A stretch of DNA of 8,882 bases, from NCBI GenBank assembly GCA_964354625.1, contig CAYHAK010000057.1, forward strand, positions 1 to 8,882, given 5' to 3'. The stretch comes from DATKKK01 sp964354625. GTDB taxonomy: Archaea > Thermoproteota > Bathyarchaeia > Bathyarchaeales > Bathycorpusculaceae. The translations under genes and the position numbers were made by a program. Under the pieces are notes generated by a model. The model searched no databases. It was not told the origin of the DNA and saw nothing but the letters and a program-made list of their open reading frames with translations. Numbering within the stretch: position 1 is the first letter of the stretch; the number at the start of each line of letters is the position of its first letter. Positions 1 through 5,403 of the stretch are shown piece by piece.

Positions 1-314
1 ACTTTGGCGAACTCAAAAAAGAATGCGAAACTGCAATAAAAGCCGCCAAGAAAACCAAGAAAAGGCAGGGTGCCCAGACATGGGGTGGACAGGTCAACCG
101 TGCATTCTCTCTTCTTGTTGAGGAAGGATATTTCAAACCACCGAAGAAAAGGACATTGGATGATATCCTCAAAGCATTGGAGAAGAATGGTCTGTCAACT
201 AAAGGCAAGGAAGATAGAATTCCGGGTTTTCTTGCGAGGAGAGTGAAAAGCGGTACTTTCGTAGGAAAAGGCGGCGAAGACGGAAAATCCTACTGGGCGG
301 AGCCCGAAAACTGA
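1..314 (+). CDS. 3' end of an unrecognised small basic protein (partial)
   Basis: An open frame enters from the left edge (first full codon at base 3) and ends with TGA at 312-314, giving 103 visible residues. The start lies outside the window. The first third is lysine-rich and probably helical (KKECETAIKAAKKTKK). The rest reads like a small helical or winged-helix fold: a helix RTLDDILKALEKNG, then GKEDRIPGFLARRVKSG, then a short glycine turn and the strand-like ending KSYWAEPEN. This resembles small archaeal HTH-like proteins, but I do not recognise the family and assign no function. A nucleic-acid-binding role would fit the basic composition and is only a guess. The gene converges on the MBL-fold gene at 356-1003 with 41 bases between the stops, and a copy of the GCGCGC-type motif fills that gap. 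Confidence 0.7.
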   Translation, partial: FGELKKECETAIKAAKKTKKRQGAQTWGGQVNRAFSLLVEEGYFKPPKKRTLDDILKALEKNGLSTKGKEDRIPGFLARRVKSGTFVGKGGEDGKSYWAEPEN

Positions 315-318
315 CATG

Positions 319-340
319 TAGCGTGCGCTAAGCTAGCGCG
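319..340. repeat. GCGCGC-type intergenic motif, double copy
   Basis: TAGCGTGCGCTAAG at 319-332 is followed directly by a second partial copy, TAGCGCG, at 334-340. Both lie between the convergent stops at 314 and 356, only 4 bases after the first stop. A further TGCGCTAT follows at 345-352. This is one member of the short motif family found in every gene junction of this window. Nothing else is seen in this gap, and there is no T-run. Confidence 0.6.
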
Positions 341-355
341 GGTGATGCGCTATAT

Positions 356-1003
356 TCAAGTTATCGGGTATTCTTCGCCTTCTTTCAGAATTACAGCCTT
401 GATTTTCGAGTTAGCTTCAACTGTGCTTTTGAACTCTTCGGGGTTCGTGTCCCAGCGATGCATTGGCATAACAACCTTAGGATTAATTGCAACAGCCGCT
501 TCGGCAGCCTCTGCATTGTCCATAGTATATGTACTTCCGCTGGGAAGCAGTGCCACATCTACTGGACCGAGTTGCCGCATCTCAGGAACGAAATCGGTGT
601 CTCCAGCATGGTAGATTGTCTTACCGCCGACTGTCTTCAGATAGCCCACTCCGAATCCTTTAGGGTGAAAAGGGTTGCCCGGGGTTCTGAACCGTTTATA
701 ATTGTAAGCCTCAACAGCCTTAATTTTTATGTTGCCAATCGATGTTTCTTCTCCAGCCTTGAGCGTTTTAACATTTCCACCCAGCATGGGTGTACAGTCT
801 TTGGGAGCAATAATCAAAGTGTCCTCCTTCAGAACTTTTTTGATCTTCTCTGGATCGCAGTGGTCGGTGTGAGAATGCGTTACCAATATCAAATCTGCTT
901 TTTCGGAGGCTTCACCGTATTTCTCTAGGTCAACGTAGATAATTTTCCCCTCAGCCCTAATTCGAAAGCCAGAATGGGCTAACCATTTTATGAAGACACT
1001 CAT
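356..1003 (-). CDS. Metallo-beta-lactamase-fold metal-dependent hydrolase
   Basis: A 215-residue cytoplasmic protein with the complete core of the metallo-beta-lactamase fold, closest in layout to the UlaG-like / UPF0173 group (L-ascorbate-6-phosphate lactonase relatives). The start MSVFIKWLAHSGFRI gives the first beta strands. The metal-binding motif HSHTDHCD is at residues 43-50. YHAGDTDF near 131-138 supplies the bridging Asp, and MPMHRWDTN near 179-187 supplies the late metal-ligand His. Length matches single-domain members, with no extra RNase-type beta-CASP domain. The substrate cannot be told from sequence: the family includes lactonases, phosphodiesterases and many uncharacterised proteins. 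The ATG is supported by the fold starting immediately after it, a modest AAGG upstream, and a TATA box about 37 bases upstream. It is divergent from the ParB-like gene and convergent with the gene at 1-314. Confidence 0.9.
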   Translation of the reverse strand: MSVFIKWLAHSGFRIRAEGKIIYVDLEKYGEASEKADLILVTHSHTDHCDPEKIKKVLKEDTLIIAPKDCTPMLGGNVKTLKAGEETSIGNIKIKAVEAYNYKRFRTPGNPFHPKGFGVGYLKTVGGKTIYHAGDTDFVPEMRQLGPVDVALLPSGSTYTMDNAEAAEAAVAINPKVVMPMHRWDTNPEEFKSTVEANSKIKAVILKEGEEYPIT

Positions 1004-1034
1004 TCTATCAACGCCTTCTTAATGATTTATTGTG

Positions 1035-1046
1035 TGTATATTAATC
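1035..1046 (-). promoter_or_regulatory. Archaeal TATA box for the MBL-fold gene
   Basis: On the minus strand this reads GATTAATATAC, centred about 37 bases before the ATG at 1003. Standard archaeal spacing from TATA to transcription start (about 25 bases) predicts a leader of only some 10-15 bases. This is an inference from position and composition. Confidence 0.5.
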
Positions 1047-1123
1047 TTAATGATGCGTACCTGAGGCTCGTTGAGTTCATCGAAGGTTCGAGTCTGAGGA
1101 GAAACTGCAGAATTTTCTGGATC

Positions 1124-1199
1124 TTCGCGCGCTTAGTGAAGGCCTAGCTCAGAACACCATATGACCACACGTTTACGGTTTTCAGAAGCACGCTAAGCC
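1124..1199. repeat. Two degenerate GCGCGC-type motif copies in the divergent promoter region
   Basis: TTCGCGCGCTTAGTG at 1124-1138 and AGCACGCTAAGCC at 1187-1199 are variants of the window-wide motif. Each keeps the CGC(T)TAAG-like end and has substitutions in the GC-alternating part. They lie in the 253-base divergent gap between the MBL-fold gene and the ParB-like gene. The second overlaps the left arm of the inverted repeat at 1193-1232. Confidence 0.45.
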
Positions 1200-1232
1200 A
1201 TCAGTAAGCTTCTTTACCGTTAGCTGGCTTAG
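1193..1232. promoter_or_regulatory. Inverted repeat upstream of the ParB-like gene (possible operator)
   Basis: CTAAGCCA at 1193-1200 and TGGCTTAG at 1225-1232 are a perfect 8-base inverted repeat separated by 24 bases, ending 24 bases before the ATG at 1257. Placement fits a dimeric regulator site or a leader hairpin. Chance cannot be ruled out for arms this short. Confidence 0.35.
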
Positions 1233-1256
1233 ATTTGTTTGTAGGCAGAACCTCTC

Positions 1257-2024
1257 ATGCGAGAGCTGAGGCTGGCGAATAGTTGGAATGCTCAAGAGAG
1301 GCTTGAGAGCGTTAAGCGAAGCCTTGAACAAATATACGATGTTGCTCTGAGAAGCACTCTCTCACAGGTCCCGCTGGACCGGCTTTATCCGACTGAGGAC
1401 TTCTTGGAAAACGACAAGATAGGGCTTGTTCTGAAGAAGACGGTTACCGAGGATTATGATGTGCCCATAATAACCGTGAGAGACGGTGAAGACTATTTTG
1501 TTCTTGACGGCCACCACCGTGCATACATTCAGAAGAAGCTCATGTACACCAAAATCAAAGCGTACGTGCTAGAGTTTCCGAAAGGAACGCGGTACCGGAC
1601 GGTTGAGAAACGTTCACTAGACAGCATGCCGATTGAAGATGTCACCGTTTTGGATGACATGATTTTGCGAGCTTGGCAACGTATCCTGAGCGTTTTGAAG
1701 CATTATGAGGCCATTTACTGCGCTCCTTTCTACATGAGGAAAGAGCAAATCCGCTTAGGGGCCCTCGTGCCAACGCAATCCCAAGTTGGAAAAGCACAAG
1801 TTGACGCGATAAGAACCTTGCTGGTGCCGATCGTCTGCGTTCGACATTGGGGAAAGTATTACATTTTGGATGGACATGCTCGATCGCTCAAAGCCCTACA
1901 ATTAGGCTTGGAGTCGGTGGATGCGATGATTCTCTTTCCGGAGACGCCGATTGACTATGGAGTGGCCAAAACCGCGAAAGAAATGAACCTGAAAAGCCTA
2001 AAAGACATAGAAGCAGTGGACTGA
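1257..2024 (+). CDS. Tandem ParB/Srx-fold protein (SerK/ParB-like, two D-G-H modules)
   Basis: A 255-residue soluble protein in which the ParB/sulfiredoxin nucleotide-binding module appears twice. Module 1 spans about residues 38-108: PLDRLYPTED, then the strand VPIITVRDGEDYFVLDGHHRAY with DGHHR at 84-88. Module 2 spans about residues 170-228: LVPTQSQ, then VPIVCVRHWGKYYILDGHARSL with DGHAR at 205-209. Both end in a strand followed by FP (YVLEFP and MILFP). The D-G-H-H/A-R signature binds nucleotide in ParB CTPases and in the archaeal free-serine kinase SerK. The present protein lacks the ParB helix-turn-helix domain and has no ParA neighbour, so plasmid or chromosome partitioning is unlikely. 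A small-molecule kinase or nucleotide-dependent enzyme, or a sensor, is an alternative. In module 2 the second His is replaced by Ala. The ATG has no clear Shine-Dalgarno, as in leaderless archaeal genes. Confidence 0.75.
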   Translation: MRELRLANSWNAQERLESVKRSLEQIYDVALRSTLSQVPLDRLYPTEDFLENDKIGLVLKKTVTEDYDVPIITVRDGEDYFVLDGHHRAYIQKKLMYTKIKAYVLEFPKGTRYRTVEKRSLDSMPIEDVTVLDDMILRAWQRILSVLKHYEAIYCAPFYMRKEQIRLGALVPTQSQVGKAQVDAIRTLLVPIVCVRHWGKYYILDGHARSLKALQLGLESVDAMILFPETPIDYGVAKTAKEMNLKSLKDIEAVD

Positions 2025-2052
2025 TGCAAAATGGCTTGGTTCTTGAGCAACA

Positions 2053-2219
2053 GCCGCGCTAAGTGGGCATGTCCGCGCGCGCACGCTGACAACGACGTGG
2101 TCGGATGGCACGGGGCACGTGAACCGCGCGCGCTACCAGCAAACCCCTCCTTTTTCCTTCATCTAGTTCACCGCTAGCGGCCACAGAACGGTTTGTCTGT
2201 CTATAGCGCGCGCTAAGTG
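2053..2219. repeat. Cluster of four GCGCGC-type motif copies
   Basis: The 236-base gap between the ParB-like and sequon-rich genes holds GCCGCGCTAAGTG (2053-2065), CCGCGCGCGCACGCTG (2073-2088), CCGCGCGCGCTACC (2124-2137) and TAGCGCGCGCTAAGTG (2204-2219). Three of them contain an exact GCGCGCGC. A separate perfect palindrome, CCGCTAGCGG, is at 2171-2180. This is the densest cluster in the window. The last copy abuts the TATA box of the following gene. Confidence 0.6.
2151..2155 (+). terminator. T-run, possible terminator of the ParB-like gene
   Basis: CCTCCTTTTTCC, a run of five T on the coding strand 126 bases after the stop at 2024. Archaeal RNA polymerase terminates on T-runs without needing a hairpin, so this is plausible but weak. 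Confidence 0.25.
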
Positions 2220-2227
2220 ATATAACA
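2217..2227 (+). promoter_or_regulatory. TATA box for the sequon-rich surface protein gene
   Basis: TGATATAACAG is centred about 38 bases before the GTG at 2261, which predicts a transcription start only about 10 bases upstream of the start codon. It overlaps the end of the GCGCGCGCTAAGTG motif copy, so anything binding that motif would sit where the TFB-recognition element normally lies. Confidence 0.45.
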
Positions 2228-2260
2228 GCGCCGCGATACATGTAAGTTCAGGTTGTTCAA

Positions 2261-2986
2261 GTGAGTTCAAATGAGAAGCCACGTAGGGACTGGGTTTTCA
2301 TAGTAACCGCTATTGTGTTTGTTGGGATTATTGGGGGTGCGGTGGTGTACGTTTTTGTTCTGCCGTTGATCGGCTTTGAGAAGCTTGTGTGGAGGTATTA
2401 CGGATCCTACTACTGGGTGGCCACTCCCGATGGCAGAGTAGGGCAGCTTGTTTTTCAGGTTGTGAACAACGGCACCTTTCATGTGTCTGTGAAGAACCTG
2501 TCGGTTGATGGAATCGTCGCTAATTCATCCGAATGGGGAGGCTACGACGGCAATGAGTTGGATCCGACGAATAACGCATATTTCTATGTGGCTCCGGCCA
2601 ATACAACATTCCTGCTGAACCACACGTACAATGTCACTCTGGTCACGTCTAGAGGAAACAGATTCAGCTTCGCAACCGAAGTCAAAGAGGGCAACGTGAA
2701 AACCGAGAATGTTCAAGTCGGCGCCCCTCTGTTCTCCACAATGCCAGGCGTCAGTGACTATGTAACATTCAATGTCAAAGTGCTCAGCGGCACAGACGCA
2801 ATCATAAAGAAGATGTGGATCAACGACACCGCCTGCAACATCAACCCACTCTGGCTCCACTACTCCTCCGAAACCGAAGGCGCAATTCAAGTGGTGTTTG
2901 GCTGGGACCCATACAAGAACTACACCGTGACAATAGAGACCGCTGCTGGGAACAGATTCACGGCTACCGGAACAGCCTTGCCTTGA
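2261..2986 (+). CDS. Single-pass membrane-anchored, sequon-rich extracellular protein
   Basis: A 241-residue protein of unknown function. Residues 1-10 are polar and basic (EKPRRDW), residues 12-37 form one hydrophobic membrane helix, and the remainder is beta-rich and should face outside. Eight N-x-S/T sequons are visible (about N70, N79, N88, N114, N120, N124, N188, N220), typical of archaeal surface glycoproteins. The ectodomain looks like two related beta-sandwich modules: YNVTLVTSRGNRFSF near residues 123-137 matches YTVTIETAAGNRFTA near 221-235 at the same relative place, so an internal duplication is likely. Such two-module proteins are common in archaea with type IV-pilin-like or Ig-like folds, but no pilin cleavage motif is seen. 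The start is GTG with no Shine-Dalgarno. It is chosen because a TATA box lies at leaderless spacing and the membrane helix follows at once. Confidence 0.75.
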   Translation: MSSNEKPRRDWVFIVTAIVFVGIIGGAVVYVFVLPLIGFEKLVWRYYGSYYWVATPDGRVGQLVFQVVNNGTFHVSVKNLSVDGIVANSSEWGGYDGNELDPTNNAYFYVAPANTTFLLNHTYNVTLVTSRGNRFSFATEVKEGNVKTENVQVGAPLFSTMPGVSDYVTFNVKVLSGTDAIIKKMWINDTACNINPLWLHYSSETEGAIQVVFGWDPYKNYTVTIETAAGNRFTATGTALP

Positions 2987-3041
2987 GAGCACGGACATCG
3001 TGTTTGCATCGTTGAAGTGCCTGTCAGAAGAAGCCTTGGGG

Positions 3042-3054
3042 AGCGCGCGCTAGC
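3042..3054. repeat. GCGCGC-type motif copy
   Basis: AGCGCGCGCTAGC, with an exact GCGCGCGC at 3043-3050, lies 56 bases after the stop of the sequon-rich protein gene. The 334-base gap 2987-3320 otherwise holds the alternating tract and simple-sequence DNA described separately. I see no gene in it. Confidence 0.6.
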
Positions 3055-3125
3055 AATAGCATTACTTACGGTTCCAAGTTTCAAACGTAACAAAAATGTG
3101 GACAACAATGCTAACACTCACTCAC

Positions 3126-3171
3126 CGTGTGCGTGTGTGCGCGCGTGTGTGTGCGTGTGCGCGTGTGTATA
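3126..3171. repeat. 46-nt strict pyrimidine-purine alternating tract (Z-DNA-prone)
   Basis: From C3126 to A3171 every step alternates pyrimidine and purine, composed of TG and CG dinucleotides and ending in TATA. Alternating CG/TG is the classical sequence for left-handed Z-DNA under negative supercoiling. It is a microsatellite-like tract, unusual for its length in a compact archaeal genome, and probably prone to slippage. Confidence 0.8.
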
Positions 3172-3255
3172 GGTAGGTAGGTATAGAGGTAGAGGTTGAG
3201 AGTGATCAGTGGAGTGATGGGTAGTCAGTGATAGGTAGTTGTTGGTTGGTTGATT
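3172..3255. repeat. G/T/A-rich degenerate simple-sequence tract
   Basis: Directly after the alternating tract, the plus strand becomes nearly cytosine-free and is built from degenerate GGTA, GAGGT, GTGAT and GGTT units, beginning with three GGTA copies. It reads as a decayed microsatellite. No open frame of interest crosses it on either strand. Confidence 0.6.
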
Positions 3256-3275
3256 AAACTTTACCCCAACCAGCC

Positions 3276-3280
3276 AAAAA
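3276..3280 (-). terminator. T-run downstream of the four-helix membrane protein gene
   Basis: AAAAA on the plus strand is a five-T run on the minus strand, about 40 bases beyond the stop of the gene at 3321-3773. This is a plausible position for archaeal T-run termination. Weak evidence only. Confidence 0.25.
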
Positions 3281-3307
3281 CGACGATGAGTAGATTATGC
3301 GGAAAAG

Positions 3308-3320
3308 TAGCGCGCGCGGG
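3308..3320. repeat. GCGCGC-type motif copy abutting a stop codon
   Basis: TAGCGCGCGCGGG, with an exact GCGCGCGC at 3310-3317, ends directly next to the stop codon (3321-3323, read on the minus strand) of the four-helix membrane protein gene. Confidence 0.6.
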
Positions 3321-3773
3321 TTAAGGAGTGGTTTGTGCTTTGATGCTACTGATGGATTTGGTTTGGAGGAAGAACAGCAGGGCTGTCAGTCCTGAGCCTA
3401 ATAGTCCGCCGTAGAATCCTGTTCCAAACCACCATTCAGATGGTTCATCCATTAACATTGCTGCAACGAACGCGATGGCGCCCACGAAAACGATTGTGAA
3501 TGCAGCTGTAGAAGCAAACAAACCATATTTCATTGTTCGCTTGTCAATTTGCCCTTTGAGGCGTAGTCCCTGCAGAGATATGTATGCACAATAGAATAGC
3601 AGACCAGCGACAAGGCCTATGAGAACAACAGCTAATGGTGAGTCGAGACTCAGCGCAATCCAGCCCCAACTCTGAACGTAATATGCGTAGTTGTACCATC
3701 CAGCGAAGTCATCTATAATCAGCAAGACGGCACCAGCAATGCTTGTTATTAGGGACCCTACAAAGAAAGCCAC
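3321..3773 (-). CDS. Unrecognised four-helix integral membrane protein
   Basis: A 150-residue hydrophobic protein with four predicted membrane helices, at about residues 2-20, 47-68, 84-108 and 118-137. Two aromatic-rich loops stand out: DDFAGWYNYAYY before helix 2 and EPSEWWFGTGFYGG before helix 4. The polar connector KGQIDKRTMKYG between helices 2 and 3 should be cytoplasmic by the positive-inside rule. I do not recognise the family; small four-helix proteins like this are common uncharacterised members of archaeal genomes. The start is GTG: a weak GAAGG lies about 9 bases upstream, and no ATG, GTG or TTG occurs further upstream in frame within the stretch I read. It is transcribed away from the gene at 3991. 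The C-terminal tail KSISSIKAQTTP is polar and ends right at a GCGCGC-type motif. Confidence 0.65.
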   Translation of the reverse strand: MAFFVGSLITSIAGAVLLIIDDFAGWYNYAYYVQSWGWIALSLDSPLAVVLIGLVAGLLFYCAYISLQGLRLKGQIDKRTMKYGLFASTAAFTIVFVGAIAFVAAMLMDEPSEWWFGTGFYGGLLGSGLTALLFFLQTKSISSIKAQTTP

Positions 3774-3837
3774 GGAATTGCCTTCAGACGTTTTCCTATT
3801 CTCCTTTCTTGGCCTCTGAGTGATTTGATGTCTTCAG

Positions 3838-3846
3838 CTTATACGT
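3838..3846 (-). promoter_or_regulatory. Possible TATA box for the four-helix membrane protein gene
   Basis: On the minus strand this reads ACGTATAAG, about 69 bases before the GTG at 3773. That would give a leader of roughly 40 bases. The composition is right, but no spacing rule fixes it. Confidence 0.35.
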
Positions 3847-3919
3847 TTTCCGTATTCGTCGTCGTTTTGGTTAGCACGCGTATGCTTCTAGCTTTCCTGA
3901 TGGGACTCTGTGACTTATC

Positions 3920-3932
3920 TTAGCGCGCGCTA
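3920..3932. repeat. GCGCGC-type motif copy, near-perfect palindrome
   Basis: TTAGCGCGCGCTA contains the perfect palindrome TAGCGCGCGCTA at 3921-3932 with an exact GCGCGCGC at 3923-3930. It lies in the divergent gap between 3773 and 3991, 58 bases before the ATG at 3991. A weaker relative, TTAGCACGCGTATGC, is at 3871-3885. Apart from the possible TATA box at 3838-3846, nothing else is recognisable in this 217-base gap. Confidence 0.6.
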
Positions 3933-3990
3933 TCCTGAATATTGATTCGAGATTAGCAAGGTTTTTGCTTGCGTAAGCTAATGTAACTAT

Positions 3991-4398
3991 ATGTCGCTGG
4001 TAATGCGGTTGGCTATTCTGTCATTGTTTGTTTTTTCAGTTATCTTTAGTTGCTATGTCTGGAAAATGAATGGAGTAGCTTCGCACCTTGTTTGGGATTA
4101 TCCTCCTACAAAGCAATTCTGGCCAACAACAGGCTATTCCTTGTTTCCTATGCCTTACACGCCACATGATTTTCCTCCAGGCTTTTCTTTCACACAAGTA
4201 AACACTTCATTAGATGCTACTGACGCGTTCATCTACGAGAATCTCATAGAAACATCCGCGCTTGTTTATGCCGCAATTGCTCTTTGGATCCCAACTGCTT
4301 TGCTAACTATCTTTGAAATCGCAAAATCGCGTAAAGGCGCACACGCTCGTGCTGTGTATAGCGCGCGCACTTCTGTCCGTAGTGGCCGGTGCAGGTGA
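3991..4398 (+). CDS. Unrecognised two-helix membrane protein with a run-on C-terminus
   Basis: A 135-residue protein of unknown function. Membrane helices lie at about residues 4-24 and 86-110, with an extracytoplasmic loop between them rich in Pro and aromatics (DYPPTKQFWPTTGYSLFP). After helix 2 the chain is FEIAKSRKGAHARAVY, then SARTSVRSGRCR. The last stretch is read through a GCGCGC-type motif and then antisense to the dockerin-like domain of the opposite gene, so it is probably not native sequence. The overlap with 4307-5302 is 92 bases tail-to-tail. The natural stop seems to have been lost, most simply by a deletion that joined the two convergent genes. No clear Shine-Dalgarno or TATA is seen. 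The gene may be a decaying remnant. Confidence 0.5.
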   Translation: MSLVMRLAILSLFVFSVIFSCYVWKMNGVASHLVWDYPPTKQFWPTTGYSLFPMPYTPHDFPPGFSFTQVNTSLDATDAFIYENLIETSALVYAAIALWIPTALLTIFEIAKSRKGAHARAVYSARTSVRSGRCR

Positions 4399-5302
4399 CT
4401 ACGTCGAAAATGTTGACCACATCGTTGCCGTCGATATCAGCATCTGAGTCAGGCGGCACAGCAGGAGCAATCTTCCCGTATCTAGAGGTTATCTGCACCA
4501 CATCGAAGATGTCGACATTGAAGTCACCGTCAACATCGCCCAGAATCGTGACCTCAATTGGACCGTAGATGTACGTGTTGTCAACAGTATTGGTTTCGCC
4601 CGGAACAGGTTCTGCATAGGCGCTTACGGCGTAGTTGCCATATGTCCAGCCGGTAGTGTTCCACAAGACTGCGGCGGTTCTGGTTTCATCAGGTGACAGG
4701 TTCACAGTGCTAACGGCCTGGATACTTGTTGTTGGCGGAGCAATCATTGCCCAAGCAGTCACGTTAAATGATTCAATGAAGTCGCCCCGATTCGCCACCG
4801 TGACGTTCAGCTTACAAATAGAAGACTCGCCGACAACGGTCTTTACGGAATGCACGTTTGTGACAGCAACATCATGAACAGGACCTAAATTTGAGTCAGT
4901 CTTGACAAAATAGAAATCCTCATCGCCAGAGCCAAAGGAATCTGTGTAGCCTGCTAGTGCGTATCCTCCGTCACTCGTTTGAACAACGGAAGCGATACCG
5001 TCGTCATATATTTCTCCATACGTTCTATTCCATTGCATGTTGCCCGAACCATCAGTCTTAACCAAATAGAAATCAGCTAAGCCATTTGCGGGCGCGTAGG
5101 AACATGTGGCGCCTGCTAATGCGTATCCACCATCGCTCGTCTCGATGATAGAACGGGCCCAATCGTCATCTGTCCCTCCATATGTTTTGGTCCATCCTGA
5201 ATCATCAAATGGAACAGAGAAATCCGGTAAGGCTAACCTTAGCACTGACAGCATCGATAAGAGAAGAACGCCTATGATAATTGCTGTTAGTGTCTTTTTC
5301 GT
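4307..5302 (-). CDS. Secreted TYGG-repeat / CARDB / dockerin-like protein, apparent ACG start
   Basis: An exported surface protein of 331 residues if read from ACG at 5302. Residues 1-26 form a textbook signal peptide (KKTLTAIIIGVLLLSMLSV). Two repeats of about 50 residues follow (about 37-90 and 91-139), with W-x-x-TYG, SDGGYALAG and DFYLVKTD, as in propeller-like repeat proteins of Bathyarchaeia and methanogens; relatives often carry more copies. A CARDB-like beta-sandwich follows (about 143-250: HDVAVTNV, VTVANRGDF, VNLSPDETRT, PVPGETNTVDNTY). Last come paired dockerin/EF-hand-like loops (GDVDGDFNVDIFDVV and SDADIDGNDVVNIFDVV, about 255-310), probably Ca2+-binding and used for protein docking or surface display. 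The final 21 residues (KCARYTQHERV onward) lie past the normal end of such dockerins and are read through a GCGCGC motif into the opposite gene. The first ATG, at 5254, would cut the signal peptide in half. Confidence 0.8.
   Translation of the reverse strand, partial: TKKTLTAIIIGVLLLSMLSVLRLALPDFSVPFDDSGWTKTYGGTDDDWARSIIETSDGGYALAGATCSYAPANGLADFYLVKTDGSGNMQWNRTYGEIYDDGIASVVQTSDGGYALAGYTDSFGSGDEDFYFVKTDSNLGPVHDVAVTNVHSVKTVVGESSICKLNVTVANRGDFIESFNVTAWAMIAPPTTSIQAVSTVNLSPDETRTAAVLWNTTGWTYGNYAVSAYAEPVPGETNTVDNTYIYGPIEVTILGDVDGDFNVDIFDVVQITSRYGKIAPAVPPDSDADIDGNDVVNIFDVVTCTGHYGQKCARYTQHERVRLYAILRFQR
4359..4370. repeat. GCGCGC-type motif inside a tail-to-tail gene overlap
   Basis: TAGCGCGCGCAC, with an exact GCGCGCGC at 4361-4368, is read in frame by both convergent genes (as Y-S-A-R-T on the plus strand and K-C-A-R-Y on the minus). 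It marks the point after which each protein stops looking native. Confidence 0.6.
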
Positions 5303-5310
5303 TTTCCTTT

Positions 5311-5316
5311 CTCCTT
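5311..5316 (-). promoter_or_regulatory. Shine-Dalgarno that points to an ACG start codon
   Basis: On the minus strand AAGGAG lies exactly 8 bases before ACG at 5302-5300, the optimal spacing. An in-frame TGA occurs upstream (5323-5321), so no canonical start is available at or above this point. The site therefore argues that translation begins, or once began, at the ACG position. Confidence 0.6.
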
Positions 5317-5403
5317 GAGCTCAGTGCAATGCCGGTTGAGTTGTAGCCTCTATTTCAGCTTTTTCTGAGCCAACCTATAGAAGAAAGCTCTATCCTAAAG
5401 TGC

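Noticed and set aside
458..928. Plus-strand 156-codon frame opposite the MBL-fold gene
   Set aside because: It is a shadow of the well-supported minus-strand gene, with Cys-, His- and Trp-rich random composition.
1257..2024. Plasmid partition system based on the ParB-like protein
   Set aside because: No ParA-type ATPase, no helix-turn-helix and no parS-like site cluster. The two modules match the enzyme-like or free-standing branch of the fold instead.
2059..2241. Minus-strand 60-codon frame in the motif cluster
   Set aside because: It is Arg- and Ala-rich because of the GC motifs, with no start context and no resemblance to a protein. It is a composition artefact.
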